Part shown: positions 49,770-61,924 of the stretch, piece by piece
Layout: the number at the start of each line of letters is the position of its first letter
Numbering within the stretch: position 1 is the first letter of the stretch
Source of the DNA: Xestospongia muta
Taxonomy: Eukaryota; Porifera; Demospongiae; Haplosclerida; Petrosiidae
Length of the DNA stretch: 64,000 bases
Reading direction: 5' to 3'
Assembly: GCA_963693285.1 (NCBI GenBank)
Contig: OY848918.1
Span: forward strand, 5,461,876 to 5,525,875
Translations under genes and position numbers: made by a program
The notes under the pieces: generated by a model
What the model was told of the DNA's origin: nothing
The model's database searches: none
The model's input: the letters and a program-made list of their open reading frames with translations, nothing else

Positions 49770-50972
49770 TCATTATTCCATTTATTATAAGCAATACACG
49801 GTAGTTGATTCTGAACGTTCACGTGATGACTATAATATATATAGTGTTCACGTGATCGACCAAAATAATCAAATAAGTCTTCCTGTGACTATAGCCGTTT
49901 TGGTCCTTCCGTAGACACACCTTTTTACATAACATTGATAAATAATACATAACATTGATAAATAATTAATTCTAAAGCAATTTGAAAAATTCGTTTAACT
50001 AGTCGATTGACGCGACACTCTCTGAATGTCAAAGAGTCTGGATAAGAAACTAGAAGTACTTTAAAAGAATTAGGGATGTTTAAGGTACTTTTTCTTCAGT
50101 TCTATTTGTTTAGCGGTTCCTACTTTAAGAAGCTTTTCTGGAAAAACGTCGGTTCGACAACTCTCTAACTGCGATGTCTTTCCTTGCAGGAGCAACGGTG
50201 CTGAGCTAGCTTCCATAATACTACATCCATCTATTCTACAGCTCTCTGTGTTCACATCCTCTTCTAATTTTCATGATCTGAATTCGGACGCTTCAATAAC
50301 ACACTCTCTTTCAACAACTCTATCTATCTACACTTCAGTAATGCTGGAATTCTTTAAAAGAAGTCTGAACAAAAGTCATCACCCTATATACATGCGAGGC
50401 CCAGCTTCCACTGAAGAAGACAGAAGTGTTACAATATGACTAAGTATATGTGATCCTGGCTGATTTATAATTTCTTCAACTTGGCTTGGTGAGGGATACT
50501 GGCACACATAGTTGTTGCAAAGTAAAGAGATAGCAATAAAAAATAAATGTAACAGCTAAACATAAACATTCATTCAATTGAAGAAGAAAGTCAATACAAG
50601 AACACATCTCCTAAACAACATATAATTGTTGTTTTCCTTCTTCTAGTTTCTGTTTGACTGTTGGGTCCCAAGATTGCTCATAATGAGGTATGTTGTGCCA
50701 TAGACAATAGAGTAATAAGCAAATTATATATAATACAGTGCATATACAGAATTTTTACCACGATCCGATTATATATAGTAAGTAACCAAAAGAATTTCAA
50801 TTAAATGGTCGTAACTGTAAACCCACGCTATTATAGGTGTGTCAACCGTGCCCTTTTTTATTATACTTTTATTATACTCCGCCATGTTATGAACCACCCT
50901 CATTATTGTCACGCCCATTAATTTAATTAACTCAAACGGCATGCCTAATACATGCTAATAATTGCTGTTGGT
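49770..50972. other. Divergent upstream region of R6
   Basis: No supported gene. 50030-50450 is of more balanced composition and has short open stretches on both strands (minus 50255-50070, plus 50248-50439) without recognisable domains; it may be an old insertion. No clear TATA box before the ATG at 50973. Confidence 0.35.
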
Positions 50973-53900
50973 ATGAAGCAAGGTTTAGGAGTCTTTTCTA
51001 GCGCCTTTAGTTGCTTTTTTGGACTATTGTTCCCTTTTCTGATCAGGTCTTGTCCTGCAGGTAAGTGATTCAGTTAATTACACATAAATAATTTTGATTT
51101 TAGTTTTAGTTAAAAAGAATGTGTAAGTCAGCCATTTTATGAGCTTGACTATAGCTGGCTCGTAATATAGATATTAGACTATAGCTTTGTTCATAAGGTT
51201 ATCTAGCAGGCTGTGTTGATATTGTTTTGGATGTGTGTATGCATAGATTAATAAGATAAACTATGAATCATTGAAGGATCTGGCCCAAGATATCAAAATT
51301 AAGATATCTTTAAGATTTACTTATTTCCAAGCCTAGCCTAGTTTTAGACTGAGATAGTGTACAAGATTTCTGCTTGTTTAGGACCCCTCAGTCATTATCC
51401 ATGTGTCACATTGACAAGTACTACCCCCAGTTTGGTACCTGTTTGCCTACTTGCATTTGCCTACTAGATGTTCAAGTATCTTTTCACCTACTTACTAAAA
51501 TACCTGATTTTACAATTACTATGAGAAGCCCATAGCCTCGCAAAGAAGGAAGGAGCATGCAACTCCCACTTGAAAGCTATTACAATATTAGACGACCCAC
51601 ATTAATCAGCTCATGGCCATATTTCGAATCTTAATAATTATGAAACACTATAAATATAATTAAACATTTCTTGAAGATCATGGTGTTTTACTTGCTATAT
51701 CATGTAGTTGTATACACTTTCCTCCTTTGTGAGTCTATAGGATCTTATCATTACTGATAGTTAAAAAATTTTTAAGATTTAGCAAGTAATGAAAAATAAA
51801 GACCTATTAATGAGTACTTGTATAATACAAGGTATTGTGTCTTATATTCTAGAAATGTAATTCTCTAGTGAAATGATGTTTCCAAGAGAATGAGTCTTTA
51901 ACTCAGTTATTTTGTGTTCCCTGTTGATTGCTCTCAATATTCTCCTAGATTCATGTACCCCAATGCCAACTCTTATAGGTCCACTTTTGTTACATTATGT
52001 TCATTTTGAATTGCTTCAACAAATTGATACAATTTTGGATGTGCTTTTGTAACCATGTGTTTAAATCAGCTATACCTGCAACATTTAAGGCTTAACCCTT
52101 ACAGGACCATTGTCACAAATTTGTGACACACGTGTACTTTAATTGAGACAGCTGTCACAAATTTGTGACATTACACTACAAGACTGTTTTTAGACTAACC
52201 TTTGCTTCTTTATCAAAGACAAGGTCCTCTTTTGTTTATATAGTTATTTATGGTCCCGCCCAACATGTAACGAATAATAATAAGCATGCAATGAATAATA
52301 TAAAAACCAGCTGTACTAACATTTTGCAAATTCACTATCAGTGTGCAGAAGTTATTATCAATGACAAGGTTTAGAGCAGAAGAAGTAATAAATATATTAG
52401 GAAAGGATTTTAGTGATGATAAATTTGATGATAGTGAATTTGCTGATAGTGATAGTGTCATCAAAGGCAGCTAAAACATCATGGCAGCAAGCAAGCGCTC
52501 ATGTTCTTGTGAAAAATTGCTGTCTCCAGGAAACAAATAATGCAATTACATGTGGGCGGAATACATTGATATTAATATTATTTATGATCTCGTAAGGGTT
52601 AATCAAATGAATATACCAGACTATCTTTCACCATGAGGAATGGTCTGATATTCTAGGGATGAGTCTAAAAAGTTTTACATTTCTAGTGTATGTAATCTTT
52701 TGATAGCTTACATTTATTGTTTGTGGACCTTGTTTTATTTAACAGAAAAAGGTCTAGTTCAGTAAACTTTTTCTTATTATTTTGACATCTCACAATTCAT
52801 CATTTGATCCATAGCATTATTTTGAAATATTAACACATACCAACTATACAAATCCACTCTTCTTCATTGCAGTATGTCTTTTAACTTAAGATGCAATGAA
52901 AATCTTATCTGTTCAATAATTAATAATGTTTGGAATATCTTTACTGTATACTATAAATGACAGAAGTTAAGTTTTTTTGACAAATTTGAAAAGAGATTAT
53001 AGTTGTCACCCGAAGATCCTTTTAAAGGAATTGTGTTGTAGCAAAAGGCAATAAAAGAATAGGAATAAGACCTGGTGAATTAGTAGAAGCTGTAATGTGT
53101 CAACAGTATGTAAAAGAAAACCCTTTCTTCCTTAGAGTAATTGATATTGTGGTTTCCATTGAAATTACTTAATTAAAATCAAATCCTTGTACCCTGTTGT
53201 CATCTTATGTCAGAAACTAGAGATGTTATTGTAATCTTTTTTGTGTAGTTCTGGTAATCTAATTATAAGTTATAATATGAAATTAAATAGATTGATTTGA
53301 CTGGCATAGCTATGACCACTAAAAGTCTCATTATTTACTTCAGAATATATTAAGGCACTTGATACAATTTATTGTTTTCTTTTTATAGCTGACAGTAACG
53401 TCACTATTGAACCAGGGACACAATATGTCTACCTCAATCATAATGTGACATTTGAGTGTGCTACCAACTTAAGTGGATATACTCTAACATTTTCCTATGA
53501 TGGATCTGTAGATGTAACATTGAAGCAAACTAATCTACCTGATGGTGGTAGAAAGATCACAACAACCTTCATTGTAACAAGTGATAACAATGGTACTACT
53601 GTGAGATGTCATGCTGATAATGATGATACAAATCAACATATATACTCTTCAAAAGTATTTGCTTATGCTCAAGGTCAGTATATATTTGGATGTATATTAA
53701 TATCTTAATACAAACCAGGCCTTCCTGGAGTTGTCTCTGATCTCCAAGTATATCAGTTAGATCCTTGTTGTATTGTCTTCTCCTGGTCTCCTCCATTCAC
53801 ATTAGGACAGTTAAGTGTGTGGTATCAAGTGATATTAAGTGTAGGAGAAGACGTGATGTCATCAGAAGTAATATCAACTTCTAACTACATTTATTTTCCT

Positions 53901-56732
53901 ATTGACCTAACTAATGGAGAATATAGAGTTAATATTACTACAATCAATGGAGCAGGAACTGGAATATTGAACAGTAACACAACAATGTTTAAAACAAGTA
54001 AATAATTTATCATAAATTTTCTTAATTCTAAAATTTGAGTTTTCATAGTAAGCTAATTACGTTATTAATATCTGAACTATATAGTATGGACAAAGTAATA
54101 ATTTTTTTAAAATGCTATGATCTAAAATCACTATGAATAAGTGATACAATAATAAATATGACTAAACTAATGTACTTATAGAATGCATAGCATTTGGTAT
54201 AGTAATACTATTGTGTTACATTGTATACTTCATTGATTCACTAATTGATAAATTATGTTTTCTTTTCACAGATCAGACAGTCAGCGGCAACTATAATAAT
54301 CACATGACTTATCGTCAAAATGACGACTGGACCTATCACTTTGAAATAGCACCAGTAAGTGATCACATGATCTGTTGATATGTCACATGACTTATTTTCT
54401 TACAGTCCACTCAACTCTGTACTCAACCTATTGTGAATACAACAGTGATGAGTTGTAATTTAAAGAACTCTTCTGATTGTTATAACAGTACTAATGTTAC
54501 TATTATCACTGACTCTAATGGATATAAGACTATAATATCAGTAATTGATCTTCCTCCTAAAGAGAAGTTCAATACATTTGTATACTTACAATATAAGAGT
54601 GGACAGATATTTCAAACTACTCCAGTAGTTACCAGTAAGTATATTGTATGTGTTACATATGTCGTTACTATCTTTGATAACAGGTAGTCATGATCTACAA
54701 CAGTTAATTAGAACTAATACATCAAATGATATATTGTGTCTTCAGTTTATCTTTGTTAATGGAAGTACAATAAATGAAGTACATCTTTACTTGAAGAGTA
54801 GTAACCAGAGCTATCTAATTGGCAATGTCTCCATTAACAATCAACTTACCTTTACCAAATGTTTCAGTGACATACCTGCTAATAATTGGACATTATATGT
54901 ATGTGATGGAGCATTACCTCAAGGCAGCAAGACATGTTCTAATCCAGCTGTTATATTACGTGATATTAGTATCACTGGAAATATTTCTAACTCATCTTCA
55001 GTTAGTAGTAGTGTAATGCCTACTAGATCAATAGGTAAGCTAAGAGTAATAATTATAAAATATAACATAATGTTAATTTTGTATTCTTGGTTGACCTATA
55101 GTCCCTTATTTATAGATATCACAAGTACTACTCCCCCTACAACTACTGAACCTGATAATACAGGAATAATAGTAGGATCTGTTGTAATTGTGATAATTGT
55201 TACTGGTGTTGGTATTGGTAAGTATTATGACTATTATTAGCATCAATTTACTTAATGACAGTAGTTACGGCATTGTCTGTATATCTTGTGAAAAAGAGAC
55301 ATTCATACAGGAACAGTAAGTTAACATAATGATCTAATAGCTAATATTATAAGATATAAAAGAGCAGTGTCAAAGTGAATAAGATTAAAGTTTAAGTAAA
55401 AAGCTTAGCTATAGTGTCAGTCTGTTCTGCTATTGGTTTAGAGATCAATGAAAACTATAGTGTCAGTTTTTAGTCCAATTAAAGCTCTTCAAGTAGTAAT
55501 GAATGAGCTCAACAGCTAGTGGTTTTCTGCAACAACTTTATTTACACCATAATAATGTAAACATTACTTCAGATTAAAATATTCTTTTCCTATTACTAAA
55601 CAGGGGGCACAAGAGTACCTACTCAACAAAGCCCTAATTCCATTGACTCTAAGTCTTTAGTGTTAGTTTGTCAAGATAAAAATGGACAAACAACATTTAA
55701 TAAGGTACTAGACAACACGTTAATGATATGGTATTTACATCTGTGGTAACACAGGAGAATTCTACAGATAATTATAAAACACCAACACCAGTACAAGATG
55801 ATACACATGAGGTATACTTATGTTCATACTATAATTATGCCAATCTTTGGACAACACAGGAGAACCCTAATGACATACCAATAACAGTACGAGACAACAA
55901 TCCTCAAGTAAGTTATATTTATATAATAATTATTATGATGTTATTATATATTATTAAGTTACAGTCTCCGTCATCATCGTTACCACTTTATGGTGATGTC
56001 TTGAGTAGACCTAAAACACCTCCTTCAGTACAATATGATGTCACCAATTCTACAACTATCTTCCAATCCAGTAAGATCTTAAATTATAAACTATATCCTA
56101 ATCTATTAGTAAATGGTAAAGCTATAGGTACATGTTCCTTTGAGAGAGAATCCACAGAGAATGGAAATATTTCAAAACCATTGCCTTGCTTTGGTACTTT
56201 CATAAACCTTCAGTTAACTTTTTCATGTAATAACTATGGACAAATACTATCAGGTGATTCTCTTCCAAGTAACAAAGATGAGGTACAACATGTTATTGTG
56301 TGACTTTATTGAAATATTTCTTTATAATAGTCTCCATCATCAATACTACTTTATGTTGATATTAAAGAAGTAAGCAACAGACCTAAAGCACCTCCTAATG
56401 TACAAACTGATGTCATATATTCTGAACTTACATTCCAATCCAGTAAGATTATTATAATTTAACTGTGTGTATTATTGTATTTCCTTTTAGCAAACAATAA
56501 AACCAACAAATTTCCTAGTCAGAAAGAACTTAAGAAGTTGGTCACATCAAAAGTGACACATAAATGGTTTCCAGTTGACATTAGACTTGGTATGAGTGGA
56601 GAACAACTTGAAGAAATACGAGAAAATTCCATTGATATTCCTGACCATTGCCTTGGTAACTTGTTCTATGAATGGGAACAGATCCCTCACAAAGACAAAC
56701 CATTTACTTGGGAGTTGGGACACACTCCTTAA
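50973..56732 (+). CDS. R6: Ig/FN3 receptor with ITIM-like tail and Death domain
   Basis: Fifteen exons join in frame: 50973-51060, 53389-53673, 53719-53997, 54272-54354, 54406-54634, 54684-55034, 55116-55217, 55262-55315, 55604-55704, 55755-55811, 55860-55907, 55965-56070, 56122-56282, 56331-56442, 56491-56732, giving 765 residues. Signal peptide 1-29; Ig-like 30-124; FN3-like 124-217 (S-W-S-P-P); membrane-proximal blocks to 438; TM about 457-482 followed by K-K-R-H. The tail has L-L-Y-V-D-I (56346-56363) and V-I-Y-S-E-L (56412-56429), tyrosines 22 residues apart as in R3. The Death domain starts at about residue 690 (K-E-L-K-K-L-V and W-F-P-V-D-I-R-L-G). It is cut short: after T-W an extra G-A-G-T-T-G-G-G-type insertion shifts the frame to a TAA, losing the last helix. 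Exon 13 is the least certain. Intron 1 (2.3 kb) is far larger than all others and holds a piggyBac-type element. Confidence 0.7.
52096..52598 (+). mobile_element. piggyBac-type non-autonomous element
   Basis: Ends CCCTTAC at 52096 and GTAAGGG at 52592-52598 are inverted and flanked on both sides by TTAA (52092-52095 and 52599-52602), the piggyBac target duplication. Two GTCACAAATTTGTGAC palindromes are subterminal on the left. Inside, at about 52362-52472, an acidic frame (M-T-R-F-R-A-E-E-V-I-N-I-L and D-S-E-F-A-D-S-D) resembles the N-terminus of piggyBac-family transposases, but the catalytic DDD region is missing. It sits in R6 intron 1. Confidence 0.85.
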
Positions 56733-57045
56733 AGTACTAAGACTGTTAAAGTCGGAGAGGAATCTCTTGCAAAAAATCTGGAAAGATAATTTGTATTGTT
56801 TGATATGAAAATTTGTATTTTGTCATATTTTAAGTGTGAATCATTGTTGTATTGTCAATTCTTTGTCATTTGTAACCCCTTATTCATTTTGTTTTAATAA
56901 TCATTATTATTGTTTTACTATATAAAACTGAATATTCTTTGAAGAGGTGTGGTCACGAGCTGTGGGAGTGTTTTTGTTGAGTCTGTAGTCTGTATTCGTG
57001 AGATTCATGTGAAGAGCAATTACTAACCTCTTTGCTTGGGGCCAC

Positions 57046-57133
57046 TCTCCTTAAAGTACTGAGATCTGTTAAAGCTGGAGAGAAATCTTTTGCAAACGAA
57101 CTACAGGAACAACTTTATCAATGTGTCATATAA
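57046..57133 (+). pseudogene. Orphan last part of a Death domain
   Basis: Reads A-T-L-L-K-V-L-R-S-V-K-A-G-E-K-S-F-A-N-E-L-Q-E-Q and ends with a stop at 57131-57133, the exact part missing from R6, about 310 bp downstream of the R6 stop. I found no convincing splice route joining it to R6, so it is taken as a duplicated remnant. Confidence 0.65.
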
Positions 57134-57149
57134 CTGTGTATGATTTTGG

Positions 57150-58740
57150 ATATCTTTTCATTTCTGTAATTTGCTTTTTAGTTTTATAATTTGATTCTTT
57201 TAATTGTAGAGTTCATCATTTTATTTTACATGTTTGATATCTTGATTTAAAAGTAAATCTTGATCACCATGACAACATAAATATTAATAGTTATAAAGTT
57301 CATGTAAGTTGTGTCAATTCTAAGAAAAGGTTGGCATCTTGTGGTTTAACATTTTGTAGATAATTCTGTAAAGAAATATATCATTTTAACACACAAATAC
57401 TGTTTGAGTAAACATACATGTTATAATATGTGGTTCATCTCTATAGTTTCTCACAATATTTTTTTAATTAATTAAATGATTAGTGTATATTATAATTATT
57501 AAATACTAATATTTCCATATACAATGTACTTCTATGCCCTCTATAAGATGACCTCTATAATATTTTGTACAAATATAATAAAGCCCTTTTGTTATCAATG
57601 CTAAGTGTAATGTGTAGTTATCAGTGCTTGATAAAATATTGTCTGGCTGTCTTACCAAATTTAATGGTTAGCAGAGTGTATATATATATATGGAGTAGAT
57701 TGTCATGATATCTGTGGTGGATGGATTATGTTTTTACTAATAAATTCAACTGTTGACATAGCATTTTATACTATTTCTGTTCTCTCTGCCAATTCTCCTT
57801 GTCCTAAGAGTAAATATTTAACTAATTGTCATGTGACTCATGTACTACTATCACACAAGGAAGCAAGAAAACTAAACAACAATAGAATTACAAGAGAGAT
57901 CAGCCACATTTGTAGCTTAAAATGACATGGGAATATATCCAATAGGCTAATAGATTGACCTCCATATATTTTCATTCGATATTGTTATATTGTATTTGTT
58001 AATAAATAATAAAGGAGTAATTACCGATGTGTGTGAAGTGTATCTTGCTTGATATATACAGCTGTTAGTTCAACAGATCACAGCTGTCAATTTGTAAATA
58101 TGTCCAAATCACTCTATAATAAAAAAATAATTAGTAAAAGTATATATCCCTAATACAAAGGATGATCTTTGATGATATAATCTGGCTATATCAATAACAT
58201 ATCTACCCTCAAAGCCAGCATAGTTACTACAGGAAGGGTCATAGGTTTGCATGAGTAAACACTGTGGTACACATGAGTGTAACTGCAATATAATTGGTAT
58301 TTCAACATAAACCACAAATAGCAGGTGATGGCTAGTACGAAGACCTCCTATAAGTCACCTTAATGGCTTCATTGTTATATACACAAATTTATATGTCATC
58401 TTATGGTAATACTTTATTTATGGATAATATATTGTTTGTAAAATGTGAGATAAAACTAATACTACATCTGCTCATAGAATTATTTGGTACTCTATAATTA
58501 AAGATCAAAGTTCAGTAACCTTTATTAAGACTAGCTACATAATGATAAATGAAAGTACTGCTAGTAAAAAAATCAGATATTGTGCTTGGTCAACAATATG
58601 TATATAATATGGGTAAACAACAACAGCGTCAAAATTCAATTTTAACAAAATTGCTTATAAAGCTATAAGAGATCAATTTGACAAAAACTACTCATGCCCA
58701 GACATCCACTTACATTGAGTAGGTGTTAGGCACAAGAGTA
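57150..58740. repeat. Duplicated 3' flank (copy after R6)
   Basis: Diverged copy of 37260-39760, with internal deletions. The minus-strand S-Y-L-Q-N-V-K-P-Q-D-type exon is at about 57375-57325, and a broken form of the 39291-39557 frame at about 58365-58600. Open stretches at 57728-57925 (+) and 58315-58109 (-) have no recognisable domain. Confidence 0.5.
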
Positions 58741-58764
58741 AATAACTAAAATTTATATTCTTGG

Positions 58765-58950
58765 ATATTTTGACCACTCTGAGGGTTTTATGATCATATA
58801 AATGTAGACAGACATGTCATGTTCTCTACTTACCTGTATTAACATCACAGAGAAAACCTAACACATGATGTTCTAGTGATAGATCATGGAAGTCATCAGG
58901 TAAAGCAAAAGAGACGTGTCCTTTCTTGTACTCCTTGTTAACTTATCTTC
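58765..58950 (-). pseudogene. PhyH exon 2/3 relic
   Basis: Minus-strand sequence matches PhyH exon 2 (G-H-V-S and L-E-H-H near 58915-58860) and the start of exon 3, with frame damage and loss of the rest. Confidence 0.65.
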
Positions 58951-59089
58951 TACTTTCTAGAGACGTAAGTTTAAATTAAAAGAAGTTTGCTGCTGGTCAG
59001 CAACAGGGCTCTCCTATAATTTGTAACCTCCTTCAACCATACCCTTCTCAGTTTATTTGAGGTGTGGCTACTTCAAGCAAAACATAAGG

Positions 59090-59137
59090 ATAGATAGTAT
59101 AGACTACGTAACCGGTTACGTAGTCTATACTATCTAT
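59090..59137. repeat. Perfect 48-bp palindrome
   Basis: ATAGATAGTATAGACTACGT then AACC, followed immediately by its exact complement; no loop and no mismatch. It lies between the PhyH relic and the 3' end of R7. A half-like motif (GTATAGACTAC) occurs at 41649. Confidence 0.95.
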
Positions 59138-59220
59138 GACATAAGCAAACCATACATAGATTACTTAACAAGCAATAAACTATATTAATTAATTTGTACT
59201 GATGTTATATCTAACTAATA

Positions 59221-60642
59221 TCAATTATGCTGTGATACTACAGCATATGCTGGACATTGACTTGTTATTGGGTCTGTGACATTTTCATATTGTGAATCTG
59301 TGACATGTTGAATTGGTACCATTTCATAAACTTCAGCAACAGCTTCGCTATCACTACTGGCACCTAATTTAAGTAGAGTATTTACATGAGGTATGATAAA
59401 ACAACTCACTCTGCTTTTTTCTATGTTTATAACAATATAGTGATGCAGCTATAATGTTTGCAAGTAGAGATGTCATCATAATAATCCCAGTAGCAGTAAA
59501 TAAGGTAATTAAGATGTCTGGTATTGGTATATGATAGAGGAGACTCGTGTATCAAGAAATGTGCTTACTACTGAAAGTATCAATGTTGTCAATTGAACTA
59601 GAATTTAGTGGTAGGCCAGTGTTACAATTACACAGTGAAGACGATATATCTAAAAAAGCACTGTAATACTGAAATTAATTCTAAATAATGCAATAACCAT
59701 TACCTTCTATTGATATACTAGGATGTGTATTCTGCATACTTGATGTTGTAACTATGATCTCCTGATGCAATGATGTCTCCCTATTAATATCATCAGTTAT
59801 GGCCTCTGTTATGGAATTCTTGATCTCATTTACTATATTTACTCCATACAATATAACAGCTGGATTATGACATGATGTACTGTACACATTATCTAGTGGT
59901 CCATCACAAGCAGATATAGTCCAGTTATTACCAGTAGGAATATCACTAATACAATGATTAAAGTATAACATATTATGACGAGGTATATCATAATGTAATA
60001 TGGTAGTAGTATCCTCTATATAGAGATGAACTAGACATGTTTCACTTCCAATAATAAAGTTATATTGAAGACACAAACTGTTATCAGAAATATTGACAAT
60101 AAACTGATCTAAAAGATCATGAGTACCTATTGTAAGTAGTTACAATGAGATGATAAATACAAATATTTGACATACTTGTCTTAAATATATCTGATAGAAA
60201 CACTTGACCGCTGTTATATACTACATACAGTAGTGTAGTGTAGTATTTGTATGGATCAAGTCTCATTGTAGCTATTACAGTAATATTGGATAAAGTGTTA
60301 TCAATTGTCACATTATGTTGTGATAATGAAGCATTGAAACAGACATTTTGTGAGTCACAGCTCATTGTCACTACTTCTTTCAATGATAAACTACATAATT
60401 GTTCCAACTACAAACAAATACAATATTGTCACTATTGTATGGATAAACATACTAATAATATAATTTGATACTTCCAATATTGATGAATACGGATAGTGAC
60501 TGGAAACTTGTAGATGATGTCAATTTTATTATTTGCTAAAAGAAATTAACTTAAACATGGTTGAATAATTACATTTATTACCTATCATATATAATGTAGT
60601 ATTACTGTTCCATATTCCAGTCCCTGCTCCATTGATTGTAGT
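59221..60642 (-). CDS. R7: 5'-truncated receptor with ITAM-like tail
   Basis: Seven minus-strand exons join in frame: 60642-60582 (only the last part of the FN3 domain, I-N-G-A-G-T-G-I-W), 60535-60453, 60407-60176, 60126-59704, 59649-59569, 59517-59410, 59363-59221. The membrane-proximal blocks (H-Y-D-I-P-R-H-N and C-D-G-P-L-D-N-V) are nearly identical to R5. The TM exon carries A-T-G-I-I-M-M-T-S-L-L-A-N-I-I-A-A, then H-R-K-K-Q. The tail has S-Q-Y-E-N-V, which also fits the ITIM pattern, and Y-A-V-V after ten residues (59289-59236), plus a Y-E-M-V further upstream. All remaining frames are open, but signal peptide, Ig and most of FN3 are missing because sequence switches to R8 on the other strand at about 60645. 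Without an alternative 5' exon it cannot be a surface receptor. Confidence 0.65.
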
Positions 60643-60651
60643 AATATTGAT

Positions 60652-61921
60652 TGTAGTAGTCTAGTTCACCAGGTAAGTTAATAAAATAAACACTTAATAT
60701 TAAAAAACGTTTATAATATAATATGTTATATCTAGTTTCATTTATAGTTATTGTGAATATATCAACTCCTGTTATAGAGACTGATATCAATAAAGTGATG
60801 GTAATAAGAATTGCTGTTGGAACTCTTTTTATTCCAATTACTATTGTCATTTTTACTGGTAAAAATTACTACTAATAATAATAATGTTAATGTTAATAAT
60901 TATTAATCATTTATAGTATTACTTATCATTGTTGTGTTTATAAAAAAAGAAATCAAGAAGTAAGTTTGTAATATTTACTGATAATATTATAATTATGCAA
61001 ACATTTTCATACTTTAGAACAAGATATGTTGTCTCTAAATGATTCCAATGAATTAAGATATTGTACAATACATCAATACAATACTCAGGAAAGTTCTAAC
61101 TCCTCTGACTCAAATAATTCAGCACAATTAACAGAAATGGTCACAAGCAGTCAAGAAAGAAATTTAATATCTGATGATTCTTTTCCAATTACTACTGATA
61201 TGGTATATGGTAATAATAAATAATGATTAATGCTATCATCTAATATGTTAATAATGATTAATACTATCATCTAATATGTTAATAATAATTAATGCTATTG
61301 TCTAATATTTTAATCTCAGTCACCACAGATAAAGAGTTCTTTCACTAGTAATCTGACACCAGCACCTGTAGAAAATGGTTCTTATAAGGTACAGTAATGT
61401 TTGTATTGTGACTGTATGTTATCAACTATACTCTATTTCAATAGTCTCTGTCACCAGCTGTAGTATATATTGAAGTTGAAGAACTAGGAAAAAAACCAAA
61501 TCCAGCTGCTGGACTACAATCTGAAGTCCAATATTCTAAAATTACATGCCAACAATGTAAGACATATACAATAATTAATATTTATAAGATTACTTAATTT
61601 TTAGTGAACAATAAAATTTTAAATAAACCACCAAACCAGAAAGAACTTAAAGAATTGGTTACATTGAGAGTAGCTCATAAATGGTTTCCAATTGGTATCG
61701 GACTTGGTATTAGTGGAGAACAACTTGAAGAAATACGAGAAAATTCTAATGATATTCCTGACTGTTGCCTTGGTAACTTGTTCTATGAATGGGAACAGAA
61801 TCCTCACAAAGACAAACCATTTACTTGGGGCACTCTCATTAAAGTACTGAGATCTGTTAAAGTTGGAGAGAAATCTTTTGCAAATGAACTGCAGGAACAA
61901 CTTTATCAATGTGTCAAATAA
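60652..61921 (+). pseudogene. R8: 5'-truncated receptor with intact Death domain
   Basis: Exons homologous to R3 exons 7 (end only, to 60672), 8 (60748-60858), 9 (60917-60959), 10 (61018-61202), 11 (61320-61388), 12 (61445-61556) and the Death exon (61605-61921). It keeps V-V-Y-I-E-V (61460-61477), V-Q-Y-S-K-I (61526-61543) and CAA where R3 has TAA, so splicing into the Death domain is possible. The Death domain is complete: H-K-W-F-P-I-G-I-G-L-G-I, E-Q-L-E-E-I-R-E-N, C-C-L-G-N-L-F-Y-E-W-E-Q, F-T-W-G-T-L-I-K-V-L-R-S, ending Q-C-V-K. The A-run in exon 9 makes the exon one base out of phase relative to R3, and the ectodomain is absent. It is therefore probably dead, but it preserves the ancestral tail. 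Confidence 0.7.
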
Positions 61922-61924
61922 ATG

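Noticed and set aside
56735..57133. R6 Death domain completed by splicing to the orphan fragment
   Set aside because: No AG acceptor in the right phase was found before 57046; the fragment is better explained as a duplicated remnant.
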